Source: Cellulosimicrobium sp. ES-005 | GTDB taxonomy: Bacteria > Actinomycetota > Actinomycetes > Actinomycetales > Cellulomonadaceae | Direction: 5' to 3' | Assembly: GCF_040448685.1 (NCBI RefSeq) | Contig: NZ_CP159290.1 | Location: 2,108,001 to 2,172,000 of the forward strand | Length of the DNA: 64,000 nt | Part shown: piece after piece, positions 30,356 through 40,132 of the stretch | Position numbering within the stretch: position 1 is the first letter of the stretch | Layout: the number at the start of each line of letters is the position of its first letter | The notes under the pieces: model-generated | What the model saw: the letters and a program-made list of their open reading frames with translations, nothing else | Told to the model about the DNA's origin: nothing | The model's database searches: none | Program-made: the position numbers and the translations under genes

Positions 30356-31165
30356 TCAGGCCGCGAGGAACGGGTTGGTCGCGAGCTCGCGCGCGACCGC
30401 GGTCGCGGGCCCGTGGCCCGGCAGCACGTCCCACGCGGGGTCGAGGCGCCCGACGACGTCGCGCAGCGTGCGGGCCATCGTCGCGCCGTCCCCGCCGGGC
30501 AGGTCCGTGCGGCCGACCGAGCCCGCGAAGAGCACGTCGCCGCTGAGCACGATCCCCGTCCCGGGCTCGCCCACGAGGTAGAGGGTCGACCCTTCGGTGT
30601 GCCCGGGGGCCCCGACGGCGCGCAGCACGAGGTCGCCCCAGCGCAGCACCCGCTCCTCACCCGCCGCGACGTCGAACGTCTCCACGCGGGTCGGCTCGCG
30701 GTAGTCCTCCGGCCGGGCCCCGGCCGCGGCGAGGGCCGCGCCGAGCGGACCGGAGACGAGCGAGCGCGCGCCCCGGTCGCCGGTGGGCGAGCCGTGCTCG
30801 AGGCTGCCGAACGGGTCGGCGAGCCGGTAGGCGTCGGCCGCGTGCAGGACGACGGGCACGTCGAACCGGTCCGCGAGCGCCGCGGCGTCCCACGTGTGGT
30901 CCACGTGCCCGTGCGTCGCGAGCACGGCGCGCGGGACGAGCCCCGCGGACTCGACCAGGGCGACGACCGCGTCCACCACCCCCGCGCCGGCGTCGACCAC
31001 GACGCAGTCGCCGCCCGGGGCGCTCAGCACCGTGCAGTTCGTCCCGAAGACGGGCGCCACGACGACGCGCACCGTCACGGCGGGCACGTCGCGGGGCTCG
31101 GCACCGGGCTCGTCGGAGGGGGCGTCGGACGGGGGCGTGGGCGGGTTGCCACGGGGTCGGTCCAC
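30356..31165 (-). CDS. MBL-fold metallo-hydrolase (glyoxalase II-like)
   Basis: 269 residues from the GTG at 31163-31165, chosen because TACCCT lies 7 bases upstream (leaderless); a GTG 29 codons later (VTVRVVVAP) is the other possible start. The metal motif THGHVDHTWD is near residue 95, followed by GAPGHTEGS, LSGDVLFAGSVGRTDLPGGD and LPGHGPATAV, the full set of His/Asp ligands of glyoxalase II-type hydrolases. It probably cleaves a thioester or related small metabolite. It is a conserved gene between the cyclophilin gene and hisS in actinobacteria. Confidence 0.85.
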   Translation of the reverse strand: MDRPRGNPPTPPSDAPSDEPGAEPRDVPAVTVRVVVAPVFGTNCTVLSAPGGDCVVVDAGAGVVDAVVALVESAGLVPRAVLATHGHVDHTWDAAALADRFDVPVVLHAADAYRLADPFGSLEHGSPTGDRGARSLVSGPLGAALAAAGARPEDYREPTRVETFDVAAGEERVLRWGDLVLRAVGAPGHTEGSTLYLVGEPGTGIVLSGDVLFAGSVGRTDLPGGDGATMARTLRDVVGRLDPAWDVLPGHGPATAVARELATNPFLAA

Positions 31166-31375
31166 GCGCCCGAGGGTAGCCCGCGCCGCCTCGCCCGGTC
31201 TCCGGCGACGGGCTCGCGCCCGGGCGGGGCCGGAGCGGTCGATACCGGACCGTGACCTGCGCGCGGCAAATCCACCCGCCACCAGGGCGCTCGGTGCCTA
31301 GACTGTCCCGTACCGACCGCGGCCGCACCGGGGTCGACCGTGCGCGCCACGACGGCGCCGGACGAAGGAGCTGGG

Positions 31376-32134
31376 GTGTCGACGAAGAGTCGCGAGCGCG
31401 AGCAGGCGCGCCGTCGTGAGGAGAAGTGGGACCGCCACGTGGCCCAGCTCCGCGCGAAGCGCCAGCGGACCTGGTCGATCGTCGGCGTCGTCGCGGCGCT
31501 CGTCGTGATCGGCGTCGCCGTGTGGTGGGCGCTGTCCGCCACCCAGGCACCCGGCACCGACGCCGGCGGCGACGGCGACGCGACCGCTCCGTCGGCGTCC
31601 GGCGAGCACACCCTGCCCCCGGCCTCCGCCGCCGAGGGGCGCGACTGGACGTCGACGCTCACCACGAGCGCGGGCGACATCACCCTCACCCTCGACGGAG
31701 CGGACGCGCCGCAGGCCGTCGCGAGCTTCGTGTCCCTCGCCGAGTCCGGGTACTTCGACGGCACGACGTGCCACCGCCTCACCACGTCCGGCATCTACGT
31801 GCTCCAGTGCGGCGACCCGACCGGCACCGGAACCGGCGGCCCGGGCTACTCGTTCGGCCCCATCGAGAACCCTCCGTCCGACGACGTGTACCCCGCGGGG
31901 ACCGTCGCCATGGCGCGCCAGGGCGGCAACGCCGAGTCGATGGGCTCCCAGTTCTTCCTCGTCTACGAGGACTCGACCATCCCGTCCGACGCGGCGGGTG
32001 GTTACACGGTGTTCGGCACCATCACGTCCGGCCTGGACGTCGTCCAGGCAGTCGCTGACGCGGGGACGCAGGACGGATCCGGCGACGGGTCCCCCGCCAC
32101 CCCGGTCACCATCGAAGGAGTTGAGACCCAGTGA
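31376..32134 (+). CDS. Membrane-anchored peptidyl-prolyl cis-trans isomerase (cyclophilin type)
   Basis: 252 residues from a GTG with AAGGAG 6 bases upstream. A very basic N terminus (residues 1-32) leads to one membrane helix, WSIVGVVAALVVIGVAVWWAL, a Gly/Asp/Thr-rich linker and an extracellular cyclophilin domain from about residue 95. Cyclophilin hallmarks are AVASFVSLAESGYFDGTTCHR, VAMARQGGNAESMGSQFF and YTVFGTITSGLDVV. Some residues of the classic active site (the FHR motif) are replaced by CHRL. It may help fold exported proteins. A -10 TAGACT is at 31299-31304. Confidence 0.9.
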   Translation: MSTKSREREQARRREEKWDRHVAQLRAKRQRTWSIVGVVAALVVIGVAVWWALSATQAPGTDAGGDGDATAPSASGEHTLPPASAAEGRDWTSTLTTSAGDITLTLDGADAPQAVASFVSLAESGYFDGTTCHRLTTSGIYVLQCGDPTGTGTGGPGYSFGPIENPPSDDVYPAGTVAMARQGGNAESMGSQFFLVYEDSTIPSDAAGGYTVFGTITSGLDVVQAVADAGTQDGSGDGSPATPVTIEGVETQ

Positions 32135-34044
32135 GCGATCCCGCCAAGGACCAGGCGAGCGCACCGGCACCGGAGCCCGCGGAGGCGAGCGAGACCGGAC
32201 GGGTCGACGCGACAGACGTGGAGACGACGGATTCCGCGGCCGTCACCGACGCTTCCGCCGGGAGCGCCGACGCGAGCGAGGTCTCGACGACCGAGACCCC
32301 GGTCCCCGCGGCCGAGCAGCCCGCGGCCGAGGAGCCCGCCGAGGCGCCGACGACCGAGCAACCCGCCGAGGAGCCTGTCGTCACCGAGCAGCGGCCGGAC
32401 GCTGCCTCGGAGGCAGCCGACGCGCCGGGTTCCGCGCCGAGCGGCGAGGAGACCGCGCCGGCCGTCGCCGAGACCGCCGCCGGCGCCGAGCCGACGGACG
32501 AGGCCGCCGTCGAGACCGAGCCCGGCGACGCGTCGACCACCGTCGCGCAGGACGCCGAGACAGCCGAGGACCCGGCACCCGCCGAGGCCGAGACCGAGAC
32601 CGCGCCTTCCGCCGAGGCTCCGGCTGCGGCGAAGCCCGCCGCCCCGCGGCCGGGCCCGCGCCCCAAGCCCTCGGCCGTACCCCGCCCGCCGCGCAAGCCC
32701 GCTCCCGCGGCCGGGGGCGCCCCGGCCGCGCCGGCCGCCGTGCCCGAGGTGCCCGCCGTCCCGGCGCTCGCCGACGACTCCGCGGCGGCGAAGGCCGCGG
32801 CCGAGTTCGGCCGAGTCGACGAGGACGGCACCGTCTACGTCCGCGAGAGCGCCGGCGAGCGTTCCGTGGGTCAGTTCCCCGGCGTCGACACCGACGAGGC
32901 GCTCGCGCTGTACGTGCGGCGCTACCTCGACCTCCAGGCGAAGGTCGCGCTCTTCGAGGCGCGGCTGACGAGCACGGACCTGTCGGTCAAGGAGATCGAC
33001 CAGACGATCGCCCGCCTGACGGAGGAGACCGCCGAGCCGTCCGCCGTCGGCGACCTCGACGGCCTGCGCGCGCAGGTCGAGTCGCTGCGCGGTGCCGCGG
33101 CCGAGCGCCGCGGCCAGCTCGAGGCGGAGCGGGCCGCCGCGAAGGCCGCGGCCCTCGAGGCGCGGACCGAGATCATCGAGGCGGCCGAGAAGATCGCCGC
33201 GACCGACCCGAGCCGCATGCAGTGGCGTCCCGCCGGCGAGGAGCTGCGCGGCCTGCTCGACCGCTGGAAGGAGGCGCAGCGCTCCGGCCCGCGCATCGAC
33301 CGGGCGAGCGAGGAGGCCCTCTGGAAGCGGTTCAGCCACGCGCGGACCGCGTTCGACCGGGAGCGCCGGCACTACTTCGCCGAGCTCGAGCAGCGCAACG
33401 CCTCCGCCAAGGCCGCCAAGGAGAAGCTGGTCGCCGAGGCCGAGGCGCTCTCGTCGAGCACCGACTGGGGCCCGACCGCCGGCGCGTACCGCGACCTCAT
33501 GGCGCGCTGGAAGGCCGCGGGACGTGCGAGCCGCAAGGACGACGACGCGCTGTGGGCCCGGTTCCGCGCCGCGCAGGACACGTTCTTCCAGGCCCGCGAC
33601 GCGGTGAACTCGGCCACGGACGCGGAGTACGCCGCCAACCTCGAGGTCAAGGAGGCGCTCCTGACCGAGGCGGAGAAGCTCGTCCCGGTCAAGGACCTCG
33701 GGGCGGCGAAGGCCGCGCTGCGCGACCTCCAGGAGCGGTGGGAGGAGGCCGGCCGCGTGCCCCGCGGCGACCTGCAGCGCGTCGAGGGTCGCCTGCGCGC
33801 CGTCGAGAACGCCGTCCGCGACGCCGAGCAGGCGCAGTGGACGCGGACCAACCCCGAGACGCGTGCGCGCGCCGAGGGTGCCGCGGCGCAGCTGGAGGCG
33901 GCGATCGAGGGCCTCGAGGCGGACCTCGCGGCCGCGCAGTCCCGTGGCGACGCCCGCGCGGTCAAGGATCTCGAGACCGCGCTGACCGCGCGCCGCGCCT
34001 GGCTCGAGCAGGTCGTGCGCGCGGCGGAGGACTCGCGCGGCTGA
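32131..34044 (+). CDS. DUF349-repeat protein with long acidic Ala/Glu/Pro N terminus
   Basis: 637 residues from a GTG overlapping the cyclophilin stop. Residues 1 to about 215 are low-complexity (Ala, Glu, Thr, Pro), probably disordered, with a proline/lysine-rich hinge APRPGPRPKPSAVPRPPRKP. The rest is a string of helical DUF349 repeats of about 70 residues with the recurrent W-K-x-A / F-R-x-A pattern (RWKAAGRASRKDDDALWARF is one). Coiled coil is likely throughout. The function is unknown; the family is widespread beside rel in actinobacteria. A strong terminator follows. Confidence 0.88.
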   Translation: MSDPAKDQASAPAPEPAEASETGRVDATDVETTDSAAVTDASAGSADASEVSTTETPVPAAEQPAAEEPAEAPTTEQPAEEPVVTEQRPDAASEAADAPGSAPSGEETAPAVAETAAGAEPTDEAAVETEPGDASTTVAQDAETAEDPAPAEAETETAPSAEAPAAAKPAAPRPGPRPKPSAVPRPPRKPAPAAGGAPAAPAAVPEVPAVPALADDSAAAKAAAEFGRVDEDGTVYVRESAGERSVGQFPGVDTDEALALYVRRYLDLQAKVALFEARLTSTDLSVKEIDQTIARLTEETAEPSAVGDLDGLRAQVESLRGAAAERRGQLEAERAAAKAAALEARTEIIEAAEKIAATDPSRMQWRPAGEELRGLLDRWKEAQRSGPRIDRASEEALWKRFSHARTAFDRERRHYFAELEQRNASAKAAKEKLVAEAEALSSSTDWGPTAGAYRDLMARWKAAGRASRKDDDALWARFRAAQDTFFQARDAVNSATDAEYAANLEVKEALLTEAEKLVPVKDLGAAKAALRDLQERWEEAGRVPRGDLQRVEGRLRAVENAVRDAEQAQWTRTNPETRARAEGAAAQLEAAIEGLEADLAAAQSRGDARAVKDLETALTARRAWLEQVVRAAEDSRG

Positions 34045-34071
34045 CGCGCCGTCCTTCTGCTCTCGGTCCGG

Positions 34072-34110
34072 AGGGGCCGGCACTCGTCCACAGGCGAGCG
34101 CCGGCCCCTT
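34072..34110 (+). terminator. Terminator after the DUF349 gene
   Basis: AGGGGCCGGC pairs with GCCGGCCCCT, with four further pairs (CTCG/CGAG) after one mismatch, then an 8-base loop and TTCC on the 3' side. It starts 28 bases past the stop. It is one of the clearest intrinsic-terminator-like hairpins in the window. Confidence 0.75.
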
Positions 34111-34144
34111 CCGCGTGCCCGGGCCGATGGTGCACGGTGTGCGC

Positions 34145-34777
34145 ATGCCTCCCGCCCCTCCCACCGCCGCACCCGCTGCCGGAGCCGCCGCGACCCTGGC
34201 GCGCCTCCTCGCGCCCCGCACCACGGATGTGGGGCTCCTGGTCGTCCCGGCCGACGTCGGGGGGCGCGCGGCCTTCCAGGACCTCGTGCGGTCCGGCGCG
34301 CTCCGCCGCCTCTGGGGCGAGGTCGGCGCGCCCGCGCGGGTGCCGGACACGCCGACCCTCCGCGCGCTCGCCGTCCGCGACCTCGTCCCGCCGGGGACCG
34401 TCCTCGCCGGGAGCGCCGCGGCCTGGGTGCTGTGCGGGTCGACCGCGCCGCGCGTGCTCGACGTCGTGTACCCGCCCGGTCGGCACCGTCCCGCGCCGCT
34501 CGCGGGACGCGCTCCGCGCCAGTCCCACGTGCTGCGCGACGACCGCACCCTGGTCGCGGGGGTGCTGGTGACGTCGGTCGTGCGGACCGCCCTGGACGTC
34601 GCCACGCGCTGCGAGCCCGCCGAGGCGCTCACGACCCTCCGCCGGCTACGCGACGTGTGCGGGCTGGAGCCGCGGGTCGCGACCCGGTCGCTCGAGCTGC
34701 GCCACCGGTGGGCCGGACGGCCGCAGGCACGGCGCACCCTCGCGCTCCTGCTCGCCGGGGAGGAGGACCCGGTCTAG
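34145..34777 (+). CDS. AbiEi antitoxin-like protein (no toxin partner)
   Basis: 210 residues from the ATG at 34145 (earlier in-frame starts exist). The order of features fits the actinobacterial AbiEi-like group: a short N-terminal recognition segment (residues 40-70), AGSAAAWVLCGSTAPRVLDVVYPPG, then GVLVTSVVRTALDVATRCEPAEALTTLRRL, the conserved V-T-S/P-x-R-T-x-x-D pattern. A C-terminal nuclease domain often found in relatives (DUF559) is missing. No AbiEii nucleotidyltransferase gene is nearby. It is probably an orphan regulator or remnant; the function is unknown. Confidence 0.5.
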   Translation: MPPAPPTAAPAAGAAATLARLLAPRTTDVGLLVVPADVGGRAAFQDLVRSGALRRLWGEVGAPARVPDTPTLRALAVRDLVPPGTVLAGSAAAWVLCGSTAPRVLDVVYPPGRHRPAPLAGRAPRQSHVLRDDRTLVAGVLVTSVVRTALDVATRCEPAEALTTLRRLRDVCGLEPRVATRSLELRHRWAGRPQARRTLALLLAGEEDPV

Positions 34778-34787
34778 GTTGGTCGGC

Positions 34788-35864
34788 ATGGCCGCAGCCA
34801 CGACCCCTCCCGTCGAGCTCGACGTCCGCGGCCGGACCGTGCGCGTCACGAGCCCGGACCGCGTCGTCTTCCCTGCCCGCGGGGTGACCAAGCTCGACGT
34901 CGTGCAGTACTTCCTCAGCGTCGGGGACGGGATCCTCGGCGCCCTGGTCGACCGTCCGACGACGCTCGAACGCTGGCCCAAGGGCGTGTTCGAGGGTGCA
35001 CGGATGAGCACGCGCACCGACAACACCGGCGACGCGTTCTACCAGAAGCGCGTCCCCAAGGGCGCGCCGGACTACGTGCGCACCGCCCGCATCGCCTTCC
35101 CGAGCGGGCGGACCGCCGACGAGGTGTGCCCGACCGAGCTGGCCGTCGTCGCCTGGGCCGCGAACCTGGGGACCCTGACCTTCCACCCGTGGCCCGTGCG
35201 GGGCGAGGACGTCGAGGCCGTGGACCAGCTCCGCATCGACCTCGACCCCCAGCCCGGGACCGACTTCGACGACGCCGTGCGCGTCGCGCCGCACCTGCGC
35301 GAGCTGCTCGACGAGCTGGGCCTGCCCGGCTACCCGAAGACGTCCGGCGGCCGCGGCATCCACGTCTTCGTGCCGATCGCGCCCGAGTGGGACTTCGTCG
35401 CCGCGCGGCGCGCGACGATCGCGATCGGGCGCGAGCTCGAGCGTCGCCTCCCCGACCAGGTCACCACCAAGTGGTGGAAGGAGGAGCGCGGCGCCAAGAT
35501 CTTCGTCGACTACAACCAGATGGCGCGCGACCGCACCATCGCCTCGGCGTACTCGATCCGCTCCAACCAGCGCGCGACCGTCTCGGCGCCGCTGCGCTGG
35601 GAGGAGCTCGGCGACGTCCACCCGGACGACTTCGACGTGCTGTCGATGCCCGCGCGCTTCGCCGAGGTAGGCGACCTCTTCACGCCGCTGCGCGCCGACC
35701 GGGACGACGCGGGGGCGTCGCTCGAGGCAGCGCTCGAGCTGTCCCGGAGGGACGAGGCCGAGCACGGGCTCGGCGACCTCCCCTATCCCCCGGAGTACCC
35801 GAAGATGCCGGGCGAGCCCAAGCGCGTCCAACCGAGCAAGGATCGCGACCGGCCCCGCGCCTAG
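34788..35864 (+). CDS. LigD-type primase-polymerase (stand-alone PolDom)
   Basis: 358 residues; ATG at 34788 preceded by TAGGTT and 7 bases. Archaeo-eukaryotic-primase fold of the LigD polymerase domain: RWPKGVFEGARMSTRTDNTG near residue 60, the catalytic pair in QLRIDLDPQPGTDF, the nucleotide-binding GGRGIHVFVPI with His, and RTIASAYSIRSNQRATVSAP. There is no ligase or phosphoesterase domain attached. It can be expected to add (ribo)nucleotides at DNA ends or gaps. It faces a LigC-type ligase gene, so the two probably serve one repair process. Confidence 0.92.
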   Translation: MAAATTPPVELDVRGRTVRVTSPDRVVFPARGVTKLDVVQYFLSVGDGILGALVDRPTTLERWPKGVFEGARMSTRTDNTGDAFYQKRVPKGAPDYVRTARIAFPSGRTADEVCPTELAVVAWAANLGTLTFHPWPVRGEDVEAVDQLRIDLDPQPGTDFDDAVRVAPHLRELLDELGLPGYPKTSGGRGIHVFVPIAPEWDFVAARRATIAIGRELERRLPDQVTTKWWKEERGAKIFVDYNQMARDRTIASAYSIRSNQRATVSAPLRWEELGDVHPDDFDVLSMPARFAEVGDLFTPLRADRDDAGASLEAALELSRRDEAEHGLGDLPYPPEYPKMPGEPKRVQPSKDRDRPRA

Positions 35865-35905
35865 CCCCGAGCGTCCCGACGCCCGGCCGCGGCACGACCC
35901 ACCCG

Positions 35906-37012
35906 TCAGTCGACGCCGGGAGCGCCTGGCAGGATGTCGGTGAGGTCGTAGCTGACCGGCTCCTCGAGCTGGTCGTACGTGCACGACGACGGGTCGCGGT
36001 CGTCGCGCCAGCGCCGGAACTGGGCCGTGTGCCGGAACCGTGTGCCCTCCATGTGGTCGTACGCGACCTCGAGGACGCGCTCGACGCGCAGCGGCGTGAA
36101 CGACAGGTCCTTGCCGGAGCTCCACCGCGACACCGCGCCGGGCATCCGCTCGCCCGCGGGGTTCTCCCAGCCGGACCAGGGGTGCGCGTCGGCTTCCGGC
36201 GTGCCCGGCTCGACGACGAGCGGCGCGAGCTCGGCGACGAGCGCCGCCCGGCGCGCCGCCGGGAACGACGCGGCGACGCCCACGAACTGGAGCTGGCCGG
36301 CGTCGTCGTACAGGCCGAGCAGCAGCGACCCGAGCAGCGGCTTCGCGGGCGTCGACGTCTTGTGCAGCCGGTACCCGGCGAGCACGACGTCCGCCTCGCG
36401 CCCGTGCTTGATCTTGAGCATCGCGCGCTTGTTCGGCTGGTACGTCCCGTCGAGCGGCTTGGCGACCACGCCGTCCAGGCCCGCCCCCTCGAACGTGTCG
36501 AACCAGTCGCGCGCCACCGCGACGTCGCGGGTCCGCGGGGTGGCGTGCACGTCCGGGCCGTCGAGGCCGAGGGAGTCCAGCACCTCGTGGCGGCGCGCGA
36601 GCGGCTGACCCGTCAGGTCGTCGTCGCCGAGGGCCAGCACGTCGAAGACGACGAGCGCGGCCGGCGTCTGTTCGGCGAGGAGGCGCACGCGGGACGCCGC
36701 CGGGTGGATGCGCTGCTGCAGCACCTCGAACTCGAGGCGACCGCCGCGCGCGACGACGATCTCGCCGTCGACCACGCAGCGCGCCGGGAGCGCCGCAAGC
36801 ACCGCCTCGACGACCTCCGGGAAGTAGCGCTCCATCGGTCGCGCGTTGCGGCTGTCGAGCCGTACCTCGTCGCCGTCGCGGTACACGATCGCGCGGAACC
36901 CGTCCCACTTCGGCTCGTACACGTACCCGCCCTCGACCGCGTCGGGCTCGGGCACCGCCGGCACGGACTTCGCGAGCATGGGCAGCACGGGAGGCATCAC
37001 GGGCAGGTCCAT
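35906..37012 (-). CDS. ATP-dependent DNA ligase (LigC type)
   Basis: 368 residues. The adenylation domain has motif I YEPKWDGFRAIVY with the nucleophilic Lys at about 35, motif III LVVFDVLALGDDD, motif IV GLDGVVAKPLDGTY and motif V MLKIKHGREADVVLAGYR. The OB domain follows with LLLGLYDDAGQLQFVGVAA. It seals nicks using ATP. LigC enzymes in mycobacteria are tied to gap repair with stand-alone primase-polymerases rather than to Ku-based joining. No Ku gene lies in this window. Convergent with the PolDom gene, 41 bases apart. Confidence 0.93.
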   Translation of the reverse strand: MDLPVMPPVLPMLAKSVPAVPEPDAVEGGYVYEPKWDGFRAIVYRDGDEVRLDSRNARPMERYFPEVVEAVLAALPARCVVDGEIVVARGGRLEFEVLQQRIHPAASRVRLLAEQTPAALVVFDVLALGDDDLTGQPLARRHEVLDSLGLDGPDVHATPRTRDVAVARDWFDTFEGAGLDGVVAKPLDGTYQPNKRAMLKIKHGREADVVLAGYRLHKTSTPAKPLLGSLLLGLYDDAGQLQFVGVAASFPAARRAALVAELAPLVVEPGTPEADAHPWSGWENPAGERMPGAVSRWSSGKDLSFTPLRVERVLEVAYDHMEGTRFRHTAQFRRWRDDRDPSSCTYDQLEEPVSYDLTDILPGAPGVD

Positions 37013-37061
37013 GTGCCGATGCTGCCACCGGGCGCGCGGCGCGGCACGACGACGCGGCCGG

Positions 37062-37103
37062 GGCGCCGCTCCGGGATGCCGCGCTGCGCGGGCGGGCGGC
37101 GCC
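37062..37103 (-). terminator. Hairpin just past the rel stop
   Basis: GGCGCCGC pairs with GCGGCGCC (8 bp), and the loop holds a second perfect palindrome CCGCGC-t-GCGCGG. It ends 3 bases before the rel stop codon and separates rel from the ligase gene downstream. Without a U-tract, termination is only the likeliest role. Confidence 0.45.
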
Positions 37104-37106
37104 GGG

Positions 37107-39452
37107 TCAGGCCGGGAGCTGCGTCGCCTCGGCGGCCTTCGTCCCGGTGATGCGGTAGACGTCGAACACGCCGTCGACCTTGCGGACCGCGCTGAGCACC
37201 TGCGCGAGGTGCGCCGGCTCGGCCATCTCGAAGACGAAGCGCGACATCGCGACGCGGTCGTTCGAGGTCGACACGGTGGCCGAGAGGATGTTCACGTGGT
37301 TGTCGGACAGGACGCGCGTGACGTCGGAGAGCAGGCGCGCCCGGTCGAGCGCCTCGACCTGGATCTGGACCAGGAACATCGCGTTGCTGCCGGTGGTCCA
37401 CGAGACGTCCACGATGCGCTCCGGCTGGTTGCGCAGCCCGACGACGTTCCCGCAGTCCGCGCGGTGCACGCTCACGCCCTGGCCGCGCGTGATGAACCCG
37501 ATGATCTCGTCGCCCGGGACGGGGGTGCAGCACTTGGCGAGCTTGACCCAGATGTCGTCGACGCCCTTGACCATGACTCCCGGGTCGCCGGTCCGCACGC
37601 GGCGCGCGGTGTGCCCGGGGCGCGCGGTCTCCGCGACGTCCTCGACCGTGCCCTCCTCGCCGCCCATCGCCTGGACCAGCTTGGAGACGACGTTCGCCGC
37701 CGACACCTGCCCCTCGCCGATCGCGGCGTACAGCGCCGTGACGTCGGCGAAGCGGAGCTCGTTGGCGAGCGCGACGAGCGACTCGTGCGACAGCAGGCGC
37801 TGGATCGGCAGGTTCTGCTTGCGCATCGCCTTGGCGATCGCGTCCTTGCCGTGCTCGACGGCCTCCTCGCGGCGCTCCTTGGAGAACCACTGGCGGATCT
37901 TGTTGCGCGCGCGGGGGCTCTTGACGAACGCGAGCCAGTCCCGGCTCGGGCCCGCGTTCTCCGACTTCGAGGTGAGGACGTCGACCGAGTCGCCGTTCTC
38001 GAGCGTCGAGTCGAGCGGCACGAGGCGCCCGTTGACGCGCGCGCCCATGGTCCGGTGCCCGACCTCGGTGTGCACCGCGTACGCGAAGTCGACCGGGGTC
38101 GAGCCGGCGGGCAGCGCCATGACGTCGCCCTTGGGCGTGAAGACGTAGACCTCGGCGCCGCCGATCTCGAACCGCAGCGAGTCGAGGAACTCCGCGGGGT
38201 CCGCCGTCTCGCGCTGCCAGTCGACGAGCTGGCGCAGCCACCGCATGTCGTTCGCGGCGGTGTCGTCCTTCGCGGTCTTCCCGCCCGACTTGGCGGTCTC
38301 CTTGTACTTCCAGTGCGCCGCGACGCCGTACTCCGCGCGCCGGTGCATCTCGTGCGTGCGGATCTGGATCTCGACCGGCTTGCCGCCGGGGCCGATGACC
38401 GTCGTGTGCAGCGACTGGTACATGTTGAACTTCGGCATCGCGATGTAGTCCTTGAACCGCCCGGGCACGGGGTTCCACCGCGCGTGCAGCGCGCCGAGCG
38501 CCGCGTAGCAGTCCCGGACGCTGTCCACGAGGACGCGCGCACCGACGAGGTCGTAGATCTCCGCGAAGTCGTGCCCGCGCACGATCATCTTCTGGTAGAT
38601 CGAGTAGTAGTGCTTGGGCCGGCCGGTGACCGTCGCCTTGATCTTCGCGCTGCGCAGGTCCGCCGTGACCTGCTCCCGTACGACGGCCAGGTACTCCTCG
38701 CGCGCCGGCGCCCGCTCCGCCACGAGGTGCACGATCTCGTCGTAGACCTTGGGGTACAGGGCCTGGAAGGACAGGTCCTCGAGCTCCCACTTGATCGTGT
38801 TCATGCCGAGCCGGTGCGCGAGCGGCGCGTAGATCTCGAGCGTCTCGCGCGCCTTGCGGCCCGCCGACGACGACGACACGTACTTCCAGGTGCGCGCGTT
38901 GTGCAGGCGGTCGGCGAGCTTGATGACGAGCACGCGGATATCGCGCGCCATGGCGACGACCATCTTGCGCACCGTCTCGGCCTGCGCGGCGTCCCCGTAC
39001 GTCACCTTGTCGAGCTTGGTCACGCCGTCGACGAGCATGGCGATCTCCTCGCCGTACTCCTCGGTGAGCTGCGCGAGCGAGTAGTCGGTGTCCTCGACCG
39101 TGTCGTGCAGCAGCGCGGCGGCGAGCGTCGACCCGTCGAAGCCGAGCTCGGCGAGGATCGTCGCGACGGCGACCGGGTGCGTGATGTACGGGTCGCCGCT
39201 CTTGCGCAGCTGACCCCGGTGCGCACGCTCCGCGGTCTCGTAGGCGCGCTCGATGACCGTGAGGTCGGTCCGGGGGTGGTTGGTGCGGACGGCCTGGAGC
39301 ACGGGCTCGAGCGCGGGGCTGCCCGCGTTCGGTCGGGCACCGAAGCGGACGAGGCGCGACCGCACCCCGCGACCGCCGGAACCGCCCGCGCCGGGAGCGG
39401 GCTGCGCGCCCGCCTTCTCCGGGGCGCGCGACGTCCGGGTGTTCTCGCTCAT
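37107..39452 (-). CDS. rel: Bifunctional (p)ppGpp synthetase/hydrolase Rel
   Basis: 781 residues from the ATG at 39450-39452 with GGAAGGAGG upstream. Domains in order: HD hydrolase ([41 protein letters not shown]) with its metal ligands intact, synthetase ([30 protein letters not shown]), TGS ([20 protein letters not shown]), a zinc-finger/CC region ([15 protein letters not shown]) and ACT (residues about 700-775). The R-F-K-D motif is that of Mn-using bifunctional enzymes. It makes and destroys the stringent alarmone. It is preceded by apt, as in most actinobacteria. Confidence 0.96.
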   Translation of the reverse strand: MSENTRTSRAPEKAGAQPAPGAGGSGGRGVRSRLVRFGARPNAGSPALEPVLQAVRTNHPRTDLTVIERAYETAERAHRGQLRKSGDPYITHPVAVATILAELGFDGSTLAAALLHDTVEDTDYSLAQLTEEYGEEIAMLVDGVTKLDKVTYGDAAQAETVRKMVVAMARDIRVLVIKLADRLHNARTWKYVSSSSAGRKARETLEIYAPLAHRLGMNTIKWELEDLSFQALYPKVYDEIVHLVAERAPAREEYLAVVREQVTADLRSAKIKATVTGRPKHYYSIYQKMIVRGHDFAEIYDLVGARVLVDSVRDCYAALGALHARWNPVPGRFKDYIAMPKFNMYQSLHTTVIGPGGKPVEIQIRTHEMHRRAEYGVAAHWKYKETAKSGGKTAKDDTAANDMRWLRQLVDWQRETADPAEFLDSLRFEIGGAEVYVFTPKGDVMALPAGSTPVDFAYAVHTEVGHRTMGARVNGRLVPLDSTLENGDSVDVLTSKSENAGPSRDWLAFVKSPRARNKIRQWFSKERREEAVEHGKDAIAKAMRKQNLPIQRLLSHESLVALANELRFADVTALYAAIGEGQVSAANVVSKLVQAMGGEEGTVEDVAETARPGHTARRVRTGDPGVMVKGVDDIWVKLAKCCTPVPGDEIIGFITRGQGVSVHRADCGNVVGLRNQPERIVDVSWTTGSNAMFLVQIQVEALDRARLLSDVTRVLSDNHVNILSATVSTSNDRVAMSRFVFEMAEPAHLAQVLSAVRKVDGVFDVYRITGTKAAEATQLPA

Positions 39453-39526
39453 GCGCGCCTCCTTCCGCAGGCCGGCGATCGCCGACACCGTGTCGGCGAC
39501 CAGCCGAGACGACCGGAGTGGCAATC

Positions 39527-40132
39527 CTACGACTCGACGTGGACCAGCGTGGCCACGTCGCGGCCCGCGAGCCGCTCCCGACCACCCAGTCCCTCGAGCT
39601 CCAGGAGGAACGCGAGGCCGACGACGACGCCTCCCCCGCGCTCGACGAGCTCGGCGCCTGCGGCCGCCGTGCCCCCGGTCGCGAGCACGTCGTCCACCAC
39701 CAGAACACGCGCACCGGGCGGCAGTGTTCCCGACCGGAGCTCGATCGTCGCGGTGCCGTACTCGAGGTCGTAGGTCACGGCGTCCGTCGGCGGCGGCAGC
39801 TTGCCGGCCTTGCGCAGCGGCACGAAGCCGACGCCCAGGTGCGTCGCGAGCGGGGCTCCGATCAGGAAGCCCCGCGCCTCCATGCCCGCGACGAGGTCGA
39901 TGCCGCCCGCCGCGCGGGCCACGTCCCCGAGCGCCTCGACGACGTGCCCGAAGGCGGCGCCGTCGGCGAGGAGCCCGGTGATGTCGCGGAACGTGATGCC
40001 GGGCCCGGGGTAGTCGGGCACGGCGCGGACGAGCTCGAGCACGCGGGAGGCCCGCTGTGCGCCGAGACCGGCGAGGCCGACGGCCCGCAGGCCGTCCACC
40101 TCGCCGGTCGGCGTGTGGTGCAGGTCCGTCAT
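39527..40132 (-). CDS. apt: Adenine phosphoribosyltransferase
   Basis: 201 residues; ATG overlaps the secF stop (ATGA). It salvages adenine to AMP with PRPP. The PRPP motif is [17 protein letters not shown] near residue 130. [35 protein letters not shown] and [11 protein letters not shown] are the standard upstream segments. An N-terminal extension of about 25 residues precedes the fold. It is the last gene of the yajC-secD-secF-apt unit and is followed by rel after 74 bases. Confidence 0.94.
   Translation of the reverse strand: MTDLHHTPTGEVDGLRAVGLAGLGAQRASRVLELVRAVPDYPGPGITFRDITGLLADGAAFGHVVEALGDVARAAGGIDLVAGMEARGFLIGAPLATHLGVGFVPLRKAGKLPPPTDAVTYDLEYGTATIELRSGTLPPGARVLVVDDVLATGGTAAAGAELVERGGGVVVGLAFLLELEGLGGRERLAGRDVATLVHVES

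Noticed and set aside
34145-37012. Complete bacterial NHEJ locus
   Set aside because: No Ku gene is in the window, and the polymerase and ligase are separate proteins of the LigC-associated kind.
36846-39773. Long open frame antisense to the rel gene
   Set aside because: It mirrors codon positions of rel and gives an Asp/Val/Arg/Leu-rich product without similarity.
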